DNA from: Anaerolinea thermophila
GTDB taxonomy: Bacteria > Chloroflexota > Anaerolineae > Anaerolineales > DRKV01
Direction of reading: 5' to 3'
Assembly: GCA_020722405.1 (NCBI GenBank)
Contig: DYKW01000005.1
Span: 1 to 22,357 of the forward strand
Length of the DNA: 22,357 nt
Shown: positions 8,501-15,135 of the stretch, in pieces
Position numbering within the stretch: position 1 is the first letter of the stretch
Layout of the letters: each line of letters begins with the position of its first letter
Program-made: the position numbers and the translations under genes
The notes under the pieces: model-generated
What the model saw: only the letters and a program-made list of their open reading frames with translations
Database searches by the model: none
Told to the model about the DNA's origin: nothing

Positions 8501-9691
8501 AAACTCATCAATGATGATGGCTTTGCCACCCTGGACAAGGTAATCTTTGTTTCTTTTGAAAAGGAATTGCGCCCGCAGGGCTTGTTCCAGGTGGCCGGTG
8601 AGTCGCTCTTGCTCGGGCGTCAGGTCTTCAGGTCGTTCGGGGTTGCTAAGCGGTTGTCCCAGGAGTTCTTCGACGTGGGCCTCTCCAGCCTCGGTAAGGG
8701 TGACGTTGCGGTCTTTTTCATTCACTTCGTAGTCTTCGGGTCGCAATTGGGCGACGATTTGCGCCATACGCTGATAGTTTTCGGTATCATCGTGCGATGG
8801 GCCGGAAATGATTAGGGGGGTACGGGCTTCGTCAATCAGGACATTGTCTACTTCGTCGATAATGGCGTAGTAGTGGCCGCGTTGGACGCGTTCTTCCAGC
8901 CGCATAGCCATGTTATCACGCAGATAGTCGAAGCCGAATTCACTGTTTGTACCGTAGGTAATATCGGCTGCGTAGGCTTCACCGCGCGGCACCATGTATA
9001 ATTGATGTTGGTCTTCGTGGGGAGATTCGCGCGTCAGGTCTACCAAGAAGGCTTTCTTGCCGTTCTCGGTGCGGGCGGCCATTTGCAGCACCCCGATAGA
9101 AAGCCCTAGCATTGTGTAGATGGGCGCCATCCAACGGGCGTCACGGCGTGCCAGGTAGTCATTGACGGTGACCAGGTGAACGCCACGTCCGACAGGTATT
9201 CCTTCTAGCGGAACAAACTGCCAGACTTCTGGGTTGTTGCCCCATTTTGCTTGTGCCAGAGGCATCCATTCTGGGTTGAGTGCCAGCGCGTTCAGATAGA
9301 TGGGTAGGGTGGCGGACAGGGTTTTCCCTTCGCCAGTGCGCATTTCTGCGATGCGTCCTTGGTGCAAGGCAATACCGCCGATGATTTGCACATCATAGTG
9401 ACGTAAGCCCAGGGTGCGTTTACTGACCTCCCGCACAGTGGCGAAGGCTTGGGGTAAGATCTCATTAAGTGCTTCTTGTTGTGCCTGTTGGAATTCTTGC
9501 GGGTCTTCGATGTCGGTCAATTGCGCAGCCAGCGTGCGTCGCAAGGTGTCGGTTTGGGCGCGCAGGGCGTCGTCACTGAGGGCTTCGTGAGGTGACTCCA
9601 GCGCGTTAACCTGCGCAGCGATTACGGCGAGTTTCTCGACTTCTCGTTTGTTGGGGTTCCCCCCAAAGATACGAACAAATTGTTTTAGCAT
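5534..9691 (-). CDS. secA: Preprotein translocase ATPase SecA, enlarged form
   Basis: The motor that drives unfolded preproteins through SecYEG at the cytoplasmic membrane. Motifs: Walker A MRTGEGKT (residues 117-124), VNDYLARRDA (177-186), DEVD in IIDEVDNVLIDEART (around 279-282), GMTGTAETE, TNMAGRGVDIKLGG, RGRSGRQGDPGSS, and the helical scaffold EYDDVLNQQREIIYKQR and AYAQRDPLVQYK. At 1385 residues it is far longer than the usual 800-950. Extra sequence lies after YLNAL (about 137-167), before EAYAADITYGTNSEFGF (about 209-235), in the second nucleotide-binding domain (about 560-655), and above all in the scaffold/wing region (about 870-1287, roughly 285 residues more than E. coli by my count). 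The C-terminus is Ser/Thr-rich and then basic (QRSKRSKKRKR) and has no Cys-rich zinc/SecB-binding motif. The reading frame is intact. Confidence 0.97.
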   Translation of the reverse strand: MLKQFVRIFGGNPNKREVEKLAVIAAQVNALESPHEALSDDALRAQTDTLRRTLAAQLTDIEDPQEFQQAQQEALNEILPQAFATVREVSKRTLGLRHYDVQIIGGIALHQGRIAEMRTGEGKTLSATLPIYLNALALNPEWMPLAQAKWGNNPEVWQFVPLEGIPVGRGVHLVTVNDYLARRDARWMAPIYTMLGLSIGVLQMAARTENGKKAFLVDLTRESPHEDQHQLYMVPRGEAYAADITYGTNSEFGFDYLRDNMAMRLEERVQRGHYYAIIDEVDNVLIDEARTPLIISGPSHDDTENYQRMAQIVAQLRPEDYEVNEKDRNVTLTEAGEAHVEELLGQPLSNPERPEDLTPEQERLTGHLEQALRAQFLFKRNKDYLVQGGKAIIIDEFTGRLMPGRRWSDGLHQAVEAKENLRIQSENVTYATITIQNFFRMYKKLAGMTGTAETEAEEFDKIYNLDVVVVPTNLEYRANRPDSDLKTVQNVDEEGYKYTCYVHPDDSEKRPLFWKRKDYPDVVYRTEEAKLRAIMQEVMRYHVQGRPILLGTTSVELSERISQRFRAEPLHKLAQIILLRDAWLRQNGQEEDGHQIPELQFLHTPLEQLQQGEMRKLAHQAGISLNPTHKDNLPRLLTLLKLTEADSERLENTLNSGISHQVLNARKHTEESQIIAGAGAFGAVTIATNMAGRGVDIKLGGELAEEIIAIVNRVLKRAEVPDAYNMTLDERYQALKNLPPEAYGIYESEVRFFLQHMEEMQRVRDLGGLHVIGSERHESRRIDNQLRGRSGRQGDPGSSRFYLSMEDELMRLFGGEQADRLMQRLKVDDSMPLEIGLVSRLVEQAQTRVEGANFDTRKHLIEYDDVLNQQREIIYKQRDRIFVKDDLSEDVREMLQIEIEERVPIALEDEDGPWKLLGWMEAIQPTLAVGEEILYPSYTLKMTAQSLPPEIRQDSKSTLHTLKDLLQQAIEAERTHLFHSLNQIVETTLQHVQAREDEYLDMLDTYFSGLNDAAEEGLPSLDEILDEVDELIHLKIKAERALHEALREGLDSLHELIIEGVKQASVQRFVARVLSAIYRRTGEVLQARVMPNSLDNIDGFLEDLTDQINVVFENRIQQLVGTLDQPGYALRSAQATLKRMTFPLDDKNLHTLLHALQYGTRIDFDRKTHRRVEKRTVRFTYTYLVAQFLENIEPEEITRQVMAHLDEGIQALQTYWGEREFQRLSNSIPSSWDKRVQHGLQSALGERRYQEIASLPLASIGDELKTAVIRELGRQVLTNIYRELLLQAISGEWIEYLTQMEGLRVSIGLEAYAQRDPLVQYKTKAAEMFAQLMVNIRRTTISRIFTFRPRKDSTQTTTESTNAATTEESSKSTGQRSKRSKKRKR

Positions 9692-9752
9692 AAATTGGGA
9701 AAGTCTTTCTATTGGTGATTGAAAATTTTCAGTTTATGATAAGCGAAGAACG

Positions 9753-9761
9753 ATTATAGCA
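9753..9761 (-). promoter_or_regulatory. Extended -10 promoter of secA
   Basis: Minus-strand TGCTATAAT is a perfect TGn-extended -10 ending about 60 bases before the secA ATG. No TTGACA-like -35 is present; the upstream side is made of GTAGTC words of array D, so the repeat edge abuts the promoter. Confidence 0.55.
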
Positions 9762-9975
9762 TAGTAGTCGCGTAGTCGGATAGTCAGGTAGTCAGGTAGT
9801 CAGGTAGTCGGGTGGGCAGGTTTCAACGGGCAGTTGGTCAGCCACCGTCCACCGTCCACCGTCCATCGTCCATAGTCAGCATCTGGCATTTTGCCGTCAG
9901 GCATCAGGCGTCAGGTAGTCAGCCGTCGGCAGGCAAGGGGCATTGTCCCCATTGTCCATCGTCCGCCGCACCCCG
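9762..9975 (+). repeat. Intergenic word-array repeat (array D)
   Basis: The non-coding stretch 9692-10047 (356 bases) consists of the secA promoter, this array and the efp terminator. On the plus strand the array reads GTAGTCGC/GTAGTCGG/ATAGTCAG and three GTAGTCAG repeats, then GGTCAGCC, ACCGTCC three times, CATCGTCCATAGTCAGC, GGCATTTTGCCGTCAGG, CATCAGGCGTCAGG, GTCAGCCGTCGG, and a second run of ATTGTCC/CATCGTCC. Compared with array C it lacks the CACTTCACAC module. Open frames across it have no protein-like composition. Confidence 0.75.
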
Positions 9976-9985
9976 CACATTTGAC

Positions 9986-10021
9986 AAAAAAGCAGGGCAG
10001 ACGTTGTGTTACCGTCTGCCC
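9986..10021 (-). terminator. Rho-independent terminator of efp
   Basis: On the minus strand a perfect 9-bp stem GGGCAGACG/CGTCTGCCC with a 9-base loop is followed, after TGC, by six T residues. It starts 26 bases beyond the efp stop codon and has the classical layout. Confidence 0.88.
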
Positions 10022-10047
10022 CGAGTAACGCAGGAGAAAATCTACTC

Positions 10048-10605
10048 TTAGACGCGCGTTACGTATTCGCCGGTACGGGTGTCTACCCGAATGACGTCGT
10101 CGGCGTTGACAAAAGCGGGCACCTGTACTTCCAAACCGGTTTCGGTTTTAACGCGTTTGGTAACGCCAGTGGCCGTGTCGCCGCGTACGGCAGCCTCAGC
10201 CTCGGTTACTAATATGTCAACGGTAACCGGCAATTCAATGTTCAATGGCTCAGTGCCGTAAAAGGTGAGTTTGACTTCCATCCCTTCTTTCAAATAAGGG
10301 ATTGCATCGGCGATAATCTCGGCTGATACGGCTGGCTGTTCGTAGGTCTCATTGTCCATGAAATAGTACAGATGCCCATCATTGTACAGATACTGTACGT
10401 TATGATAATCCAGCCGTACATCTTGGACGCGATAACCGGAAGTGAAGGTTTTTTCCAGCGTAGTGCCTTTGCGCAAATCACGAGCCTTGACGCGGATTGT
10501 TGCATTGCCGCGTCCTGGTTTGTGGTGACTGTATTCCAACACTTTGTACAAATCGCCATCTAGTTCAAAGACAATCCCTTTGCGAAGTTCGTTTACGTCA
10601 ATCAT
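10048..10605 (-). CDS. efp: Translation elongation factor P
   Basis: A 185-residue, three-domain factor that binds the ribosome between the P and E sites and relieves stalling at polyproline. The N-terminal KOW-like domain contains KPGRGNATIRVK, and the C-terminal S1-like domain ends with GLEVQVPAFVNADDVIRVDTRTGEYVTRV, matching the EF-P signature. The residue at the tip of the domain I loop is Arg32, not the lysine that EpmA or the Bacillus pathway modifies; an EarP-type rhamnosylated arginine or an unmodified form is possible. It has its own promoter (10647-10675) and terminator (9986-10021), so it is a monocistronic unit. A weak GAGG lies about 12 bases before the start. Confidence 0.97.
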   Translation of the reverse strand: MIDVNELRKGIVFELDGDLYKVLEYSHHKPGRGNATIRVKARDLRKGTTLEKTFTSGYRVQDVRLDYHNVQYLYNDGHLYYFMDNETYEQPAVSAEIIADAIPYLKEGMEVKLTFYGTEPLNIELPVTVDILVTEAEAAVRGDTATGVTKRVKTETGLEVQVPAFVNADDVIRVDTRTGEYVTRV

Positions 10606-10646
10606 AGGATATTTTTACCTCGTGTGGTATATGGATAGATGCACTC

Positions 10647-10675
10647 ATTATAGTATGATGATGAAGGGCTTGCAA
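10647..10675 (-). promoter_or_regulatory. Sigma-70-type promoter of efp
   Basis: Minus-strand TTGCAA (10670-10675), a 17-base spacer, and a perfect TATAAT (10647-10652), placed 41 bases before the efp start codon. This is the best match to the vegetative consensus in the window. Confidence 0.8.
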
Positions 10676-10907
10676 GGGGAGAATCAGAAAATTGAGCAGA
10701 GTTGTCTGGCTTGAGACCATGGAATATTGTAACTGATTTCCTGGTTTTGGGAATTCATCCACGGATGTAGTAGATGATACAGATTGATGAGTTTTCCCTT
10801 TACTGAAATACAAGGTTTGTGTGCAAGATATATTGATGGCGGTGTCCTTGTTTGGCGGTTCGAATTGCGGATTTGATGAGAATTTGTCATATTTTTCAAA
10901 TCAGGTG
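10676..10907. other. Non-coding stretch between divergent efp and response regulator genes
   Basis: The whole divergent gap 10606-10982 has 377 bases. Apart from the efp promoter and a weak promoter-like element near 10908-10916 I see no gene, RNA or strong inverted repeat. Short open frames on the minus strand here have no protein-like features. The composition is more AT-rich than the neighbouring genes, as expected for a regulatory region. Confidence 0.5.
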
Positions 10908-10916
10908 TGGTAAACT
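10908..10916 (+). promoter_or_regulatory. Weak candidate extended -10 for the response regulator operon
   Basis: TGGTAAACT matches a TGn-extended -10 with TAAACT. A TTGTCA at 10884-10889 is 21 bases upstream, too far for a standard -35. It is 66 bases before the ATG at 10983. Support is weak. Confidence 0.3.
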
Positions 10917-10982
10917 TAAACTATATTAATGCCTGGTAATTTCGTAACTTTTATTTTCTTATTGTGAGGCTGGGTGCTTTTT

Positions 10983-11372
10983 ATGGAGAATTCAAAACGT
11001 TTGGTATACATCGAAGATGATGCCGAAATGATTGAACTGGTGCGCCTGATTTTAGGGCGTCGCGGGTTTGATGTTATTGGTGCAGCAGGAGGCTGGGAAG
11101 GCCTGAATATTATGCGCCGAGAGCAACCTGACCTGGTTCTATTGGATCTGATGATGCCGGAAATGGATGGCTGGGAAGTTTTTCAGCAAATGAAAAGTGA
11201 CGAGGCGTTACGGCACATTCCCGTCATTGTCATTACTGCCAAAGCACAAACGATCGATCGCGTGCTGGGGTTGCATATTGCCAAAGTGGATGATTATATT
11301 TCCAAGCCCTTCAGCCCACCGGAATTAATCACCAGCGTAGAACGTGTATTAGCCAAACGCGCATCGGCCTGA
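10983..11372 (+). CDS. Single-domain response regulator (receiver only)
   Basis: A 129-residue CheY-like receiver with all key residues: acidic cluster E11-D12-D13, phospho-acceptor D55 in LVLLDLMMPEMDGW, T85 in VIVITA, and K108 in ISKPF. No output domain follows, so it must act through protein contacts or as a phosphorelay intermediate. No histidine kinase is in the window. I chose the ATG at 10983; a GTG at 10974 would add three residues, and GAGG at 10966-10969 does not decide between them. Its stop overlaps the next start by one base (TGATG), making it the first gene of an operon with the DUF192 and LysM/M23 genes. Confidence 0.9.
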   Translation: MENSKRLVYIEDDAEMIELVRLILGRRGFDVIGAAGGWEGLNIMRREQPDLVLLDLMMPEMDGWEVFQQMKSDEALRHIPVIVITAKAQTIDRVLGLHIAKVDDYISKPFSPPELITSVERVLAKRASA

Positions 11373-11749
11373 TGACGGCATTGCTTATCCGTAACCGCAG
11401 CCGTGCTGGTGCTCCGGTGCTGCACGTGCGATATTGTGACTTTTTCTTATGCCAACTCCGTGGGTTGATGTTTCGCCGTTCTCTAGCAGAAGATGAAGGC
11501 TTGTTGCTGGTGCAGTCTTCCGAAAGCCGTCTGAATGCCGCCATCCACATGTTTGGAATGGCCTTTGATTTGACAGTTGCATGGATTGACGCCCGGCATC
11601 GTGTGGTGGACGTACAACTGGCGCGTCGTTGGCCGCCCATCTACTTCCCTCGGCGACCTGCGCAGTACGTTTTGGAAATAGGAACACAACATTTTTCCCA
11701 TTTTCATACGGGAGATTTACTCGATTTTGAGACTTTGCTTGAAGCATAA
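11372..11749 (+). CDS. DUF192 family protein
   Basis: 125 residues. The family signature is clear: RGLMFRRSLAEDEGLLLV (around 30-47), then AAIHMFGMAFDLTVAWIDARHRVV with the His/aliphatic pattern that normally reads FWMKNT..PLDI.FID, and the C-terminal YVLEI strand. DUF192 proteins are small beta-rich proteins, often exported or lipid-anchored, with no firmly established biochemical role. This one lacks a signal peptide and probably remains in the cytoplasm. It begins on the last base of the response regulator stop codon and overlaps the next gene by 23 bases, so the three genes are translated together. Confidence 0.85.
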   Translation: MTALLIRNRSRAGAPVLHVRYCDFFLCQLRGLMFRRSLAEDEGLLLVQSSESRLNAAIHMFGMAFDLTVAWIDARHRVVDVQLARRWPPIYFPRRPAQYVLEIGTQHFSHFHTGDLLDFETLLEA

Positions 11750-13160
11750 TATACGCTTTTCTTTATTTAAAAAAGCGCTCTGGCTGGGCAGCGTATTGCT
11801 GTTCAGCCTTTTATCGGTTAACACTTGGGCGTATGCTCAGCAAACCCCTCCAGACATGCCGGTGTACGTTGTACAGCCCGGCGATACAGCCTGGAGTATT
11901 GCGCAGCGTTTTAGCATCAGTGTAGATGATCTGGTGACCGCTAATGGTCTGGATGATGCCAGCCGGTTAGATGTTGGCCAGGAACTGGTGATTCCGGGTT
12001 TATTTGGGGTGCAAGGGTATTTACAGACCATCGAAATGCCATGGGGAGAAACCATACGCAGTTTGAGCCGCAAATATGCCTTGCCGTTGGAGACTTTCAT
12101 CCGTCTTAATCGTCTGACCAGCCCGGCGGAATTGTATGCGGGTGCCAACGTGATTTTACCGGTTAGGGAACAGCAACCCCTCACAGGGCGACGCGTCACC
12201 TTGAGGGCTGGCGACTCCCCCTTGGAGGTCGCGGGTACCTTGGGAATTTCCTCCTGGGAACTGGCATTTCGAGGGGATGCGGTATCCCCTGTACTTCTCC
12301 TTCCCCAAGATGTCCTCCTTGTGCCAGGGGAATCCGATGGGCCGGGGGCGCTGCTGCCTGCTGTGGCCGCGCTGGATGGTGATACTTCGGTTGTCCAGGG
12401 GCAAACCCTCCGGTTGCATATTCAGGCTAACGAGCGTATACAGGCAAACGGCGCTTTGTTGGGCTTCCCGCTGACTTTTTTTGCCGATACTTCTACTTCT
12501 GGTCTGGTTGCTTTGCAGGGCATTCCGGCATTGCAAACTCCCGGCCTGTACCCTGTGCGCCTGGAAATCAAAGAGCCAGACGGCACGACTTACCGCTTTG
12601 AGCAGAGTATTGCTGTTTTGGATGGGGAATACGCTTACGACCCGCCCATTATCGTGGCCCCTGAACTGATGGACCCGGCGATTACTGCCCCTGAAGACCA
12701 ACAGTTGTATGATGCAACCGCCCCGGTGACTCCCCAGCGCTACTGGCAAGGGCAGTTTGTCCCGCCGGTGGACGCGGCTTATGTGGATTGTTGGCCCTCA
12801 CGCTATGGTAACCGCCGTTCGTACAATAATAGCGGCTACGTTTACTTCCACACCGGCCTGGATTTTTGTGGGCAGGTGGGACATCCGATTTATGCTGTTG
12901 CGGATGGCGTCGTTGTTTTTGCCGGTGAGACGGTTGTCCGCGGGAATATGAGCATCATCGATCACGGTTGGGGCGTGTACAGCGTTTATGCGCACCAAAG
13001 CGAGATCGATATTCAGGAGGGGGAGGTGGTCACAGCAGGGCAGTTGATTGGTAAGGTTGGTGCGACGGGACGGGTGACCGGTCCCCATTTGCACCTTGAA
13101 GTATGGGTGAATGGTGTGCAGGTTGACCCCTGGCAGTGGCTGACGAATACCTACCCTTAA
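11727..13160 (+). CDS. Secreted LysM-repeat M23 family metallopeptidase
   Basis: 477 residues. An N-terminal signal peptide (about residues 15-38, WLGSVLLFSLLSVNTWAYA then QQ) directs export. A canonical LysM follows (about 46-90, VVQPGDTAWSIAQRFSIS), then two divergent LysM-like units (about 97-145 and 155-198), an all-beta middle region, and a C-terminal LytM/M23 domain with HTGLD (H375, D379) and HLHLE (H454, H456), the zinc ligands and catalytic His. The product likely binds and cuts peptidoglycan or acts as an envelope remodelling factor. The start is a TTG at 11727 inside the preceding gene, with GGGAG upstream; the exact start is uncertain, but the signal peptide supports this region. 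The last base of its stop lies just beyond a stop codon of the opposite-strand gene. Confidence 0.92.
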   Translation: MRLCLKHNIRFSLFKKALWLGSVLLFSLLSVNTWAYAQQTPPDMPVYVVQPGDTAWSIAQRFSISVDDLVTANGLDDASRLDVGQELVIPGLFGVQGYLQTIEMPWGETIRSLSRKYALPLETFIRLNRLTSPAELYAGANVILPVREQQPLTGRRVTLRAGDSPLEVAGTLGISSWELAFRGDAVSPVLLLPQDVLLVPGESDGPGALLPAVAALDGDTSVVQGQTLRLHIQANERIQANGALLGFPLTFFADTSTSGLVALQGIPALQTPGLYPVRLEIKEPDGTTYRFEQSIAVLDGEYAYDPPIIVAPELMDPAITAPEDQQLYDATAPVTPQRYWQGQFVPPVDAAYVDCWPSRYGNRRSYNNSGYVYFHTGLDFCGQVGHPIYAVADGVVVFAGETVVRGNMSIIDHGWGVYSVYAHQSEIDIQEGEVVTAGQLIGKVGATGRVTGPHLHLEVWVNGVQVDPWQWLTNTYP

Positions 13161-13399
13161 CCACTGGTGGATAAATCGCCGGCCTGAAAGGCCCGCCAAA
13201 GTGCCTGGGCTTGCTCCAGCAAAGATTCAGGTACCAGGATTTCCACCTCGGCCAGCGGTCCAACCCCCAGACCAATGGCACGCCCGGCCCCTTCCTGGTT
13301 CAATACCACTGGAATCTCATTGGCTTCCAGCAGGCCACGTAAAATTTCTGCCTGAACGCCGCTAAGGCGGACGAGAACCTGCCATGCAGTATGCGCCAT
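13157..13399 (-). CDS. DUF2007-like small protein (putative signal-transducing protein)
   Basis: 80 residues. The pattern of a strand, VQAEILRGLLEANEIPVVLNQEG, then GVGPLAEVEILVPESLLEQAQALW fits the DUF2007 fold, a small ferredoxin-like protein of unknown role, related to PII-like proteins by structure only. It has an excellent ribosome binding site, AGGAGG, seven bases before the ATG. The gene converges on the LysM/M23 gene and the two stop codons share the bases TTAA at 13157-13160. Cytoplasmic, no signal peptide. Family assignment is moderately sure; the function is unknown. Confidence 0.8.
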   Translation of the reverse strand: MAHTAWQVLVRLSGVQAEILRGLLEANEIPVVLNQEGAGRAIGLGVGPLAEVEILVPESLLEQAQALWRAFQAGDLSTSG

Positions 13400-13451
13400 T
13401 AACGACCTCCTAAATGTGAAGTTTTTTGAGGAATAATTTCTGCAGGTAGAG

Positions 13452-13457
13452 TATAAT
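13452..13457 (+). promoter_or_regulatory. Candidate -10 of the hypothetical two-gene operon
   Basis: A perfect TATAAT about 87 bases before the start codon at 13544. TTGAGG at 13426-13431 is 20 bases away, longer than optimal spacing, so an activator may be needed or the -35 is elsewhere. Confidence 0.4.
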
Positions 13458-13543
13458 ATAGGCCGATTTTTCTGTAAATGCTACACGTGCAGTACGCAAA
13501 GTGCCGCACACCATTGAATCAAATTTTTTAGAGGAATTGCACT

Positions 13544-15121
13544 ATGGTTAAGGTTAAGTTTGCACTTCGGGAAGGTTACTGGGAGAATTTTCGCCTAGAA
13601 GACGAAGATATTGAACATCTTTACAACCACCTGCTGGAGTTAGAGACACCGCTCACACCGCAGGAAACATTGAAGGTGGTCGTGACGGGACGTATCCAGC
13701 GCGAACTGGCGCGTATGGAGGGCCAGCGCAATGCCGGTGGCGAAATGTACATGCCAAAAGAGACATATCAAGTTGGGGATGAATTACTTTTCCCTGCATT
13801 AGGATGGCAGCGTGGTAAAGTCACTGCTGTACGTCCGGGTAATAACCCCGATATCGGCCCTTTTTCGGTGATTTTGGTTGAGTTCCCTGATGGGGAACAG
13901 CGCGAATTTGTTGCAGCATATCCGGAACATGCGCTCAATATCCCACCCGAAGTGACGCATGACGAAACCTTTAACCCCGATGTTGTGCTTGAAACCTATG
14001 GTGAATCCCTGGTTGATACTTTACAGCAAGCATTAGCAGAGCATCCCGATTTTGTGCGCATTGCCGGAAAGTGGTTTGCGCGTGCATTATTGGTAGACAT
14101 CAACATTGGTTACCTTAACCTGGCAGAGGCCGTGTTAGATGTAGCCGGTGGTAGACCCTTATCGACGGAAGAAATCATCTCGCAAATTGAGTTGACTGCC
14201 AATGTTAACCCGAAATTGCTGGTCTTTTCTCTTGCCTTAGCCTTACAGGAAGATGAACGCTTTGACGAAGTTGGCCCGGCCGGTCAAGTGTTGTGGTATT
14301 TGAAACGTCTGGAGCCCGAAGATGTACTTAAGCCCCCAGTGTATTTGAAATACACTGCCCAGGAGTATGACCGAGATGTACTAGAGCCAGAAATGTTGGC
14401 TTTGGAACAAATCCTGGATGACGAGTATTCCACAGACGTTCAACCGGAAGGGGTGATGGGAAGTGCCCAGGTGCCGTTAATTTTCCCGCATTGGCAAGCG
14501 GGTACGCTGCCACTTAGTGTGCGCGTTGCTTCCATTTTCCCTACTGCTTATGAAGCGCCACGCATTCGTTTTACCCTTGTAGATGGCGATAGTGGAGAGA
14601 AATTTACCGGTTGGGTGGTACGCGAACATCGCTATATTTATGGCCTTAAGAACTGGTACGACAAACACGGTCTAATCCCCGGTAGCATCGTGGGCGTGCA
14701 GCGTGGTGAGCGGCCTGGTGAGGTGATTGTCAAAGCTGGAGTACAGCGTCATTCTAAGGATTGGGTGCGCACAGTTTTGATTGGCTCGGATGGTGGCGTG
14801 GTTTTTGCAACGTTGCCACAACGTGTCAGTGCTGAGTATGATGAACGCATGGCTATTGTTGTTTCCGATATAGACGCCCTGATAGAACTCTGGAAGACAG
14901 GCCGTTATAGGCAGATGCCGTTTGAACGAGTGGTCGTGGAAATGACACGTGAACTTTCCAAACTCACCCACCAGGCCCATGTGCACGCGGTTGAACTGTA
15001 TGCTGCTGTCAACCTGGTACGCCGTTGTCCCCCTGGCCCATTGCTGGCCTTGTTGGCATCACGGCCTTGGTTTGTTCACGTTGGAGACCTGTATTTTCGT
15101 TTTGATGATTCAGCCCGATAA
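13544..15121 (+). CDS. Hypothetical protein with repeated winged-helix-like segments
   Basis: 525 residues, no family name recognised. An N-terminal helical part is followed by an SH3/KOW-like stretch (about 76-132, VGDELLFPALGWQRGKV ... VEFPDGEQREFVAAYPEHALN). Residues about 190-256 (LAEAVLDVAGGRPLSTEEI ... EDERFDEVGPAGQVLWYLKR) resemble a HARE/RpoE-delta type winged helix. A partial copy seems to end at 162-180 (QALAEHPDFVRIAGKWFAR), and a third-like unit lies at 478-520 (LLALLASRPWFVHVGDLYFRF). A beta-rich region (about 310-425) contains YGLKNWYDKHGLIPGSIVGV and may be a nucleic-acid-binding barrel. The ATG has AGAGGA at good spacing. Together with the next gene it probably forms a DNA- or RNA-polymerase-associated pair; this is inference. 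Confidence 0.85.
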   Translation: MVKVKFALREGYWENFRLEDEDIEHLYNHLLELETPLTPQETLKVVVTGRIQRELARMEGQRNAGGEMYMPKETYQVGDELLFPALGWQRGKVTAVRPGNNPDIGPFSVILVEFPDGEQREFVAAYPEHALNIPPEVTHDETFNPDVVLETYGESLVDTLQQALAEHPDFVRIAGKWFARALLVDINIGYLNLAEAVLDVAGGRPLSTEEIISQIELTANVNPKLLVFSLALALQEDERFDEVGPAGQVLWYLKRLEPEDVLKPPVYLKYTAQEYDRDVLEPEMLALEQILDDEYSTDVQPEGVMGSAQVPLIFPHWQAGTLPLSVRVASIFPTAYEAPRIRFTLVDGDSGEKFTGWVVREHRYIYGLKNWYDKHGLIPGSIVGVQRGERPGEVIVKAGVQRHSKDWVRTVLIGSDGGVVFATLPQRVSAEYDERMAIVVSDIDALIELWKTGRYRQMPFERVVVEMTRELSKLTHQAHVHAVELYAAVNLVRRCPPGPLLALLASRPWFVHVGDLYFRFDDSAR

Positions 15122-15135
15122 ATTAAGGAGATAAC

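Noticed and set aside
9762..9975. Possible CRISPR array or ordinary microsatellite
   Set aside because: There is no constant repeat with unique spacers; the units are 7-9-base variant words, and no cas genes are nearby. Word order conserved in other arrays also argues against a simple microsatellite.
9812..10051. Open frame across array D
   Set aside because: The translation is made of repeat words, lacks a ribosome binding site and has no protein-like composition.
10598..10899. Short minus-strand frames upstream of efp
   Set aside because: They overlap the efp promoter, lack ribosome binding sites and resemble no protein.
12283..12335. Inverted pair TCCCCTG/CAGGGGA
   Set aside because: It lies within the LysM/M23 coding sequence with a long loop and shows no regulatory context.
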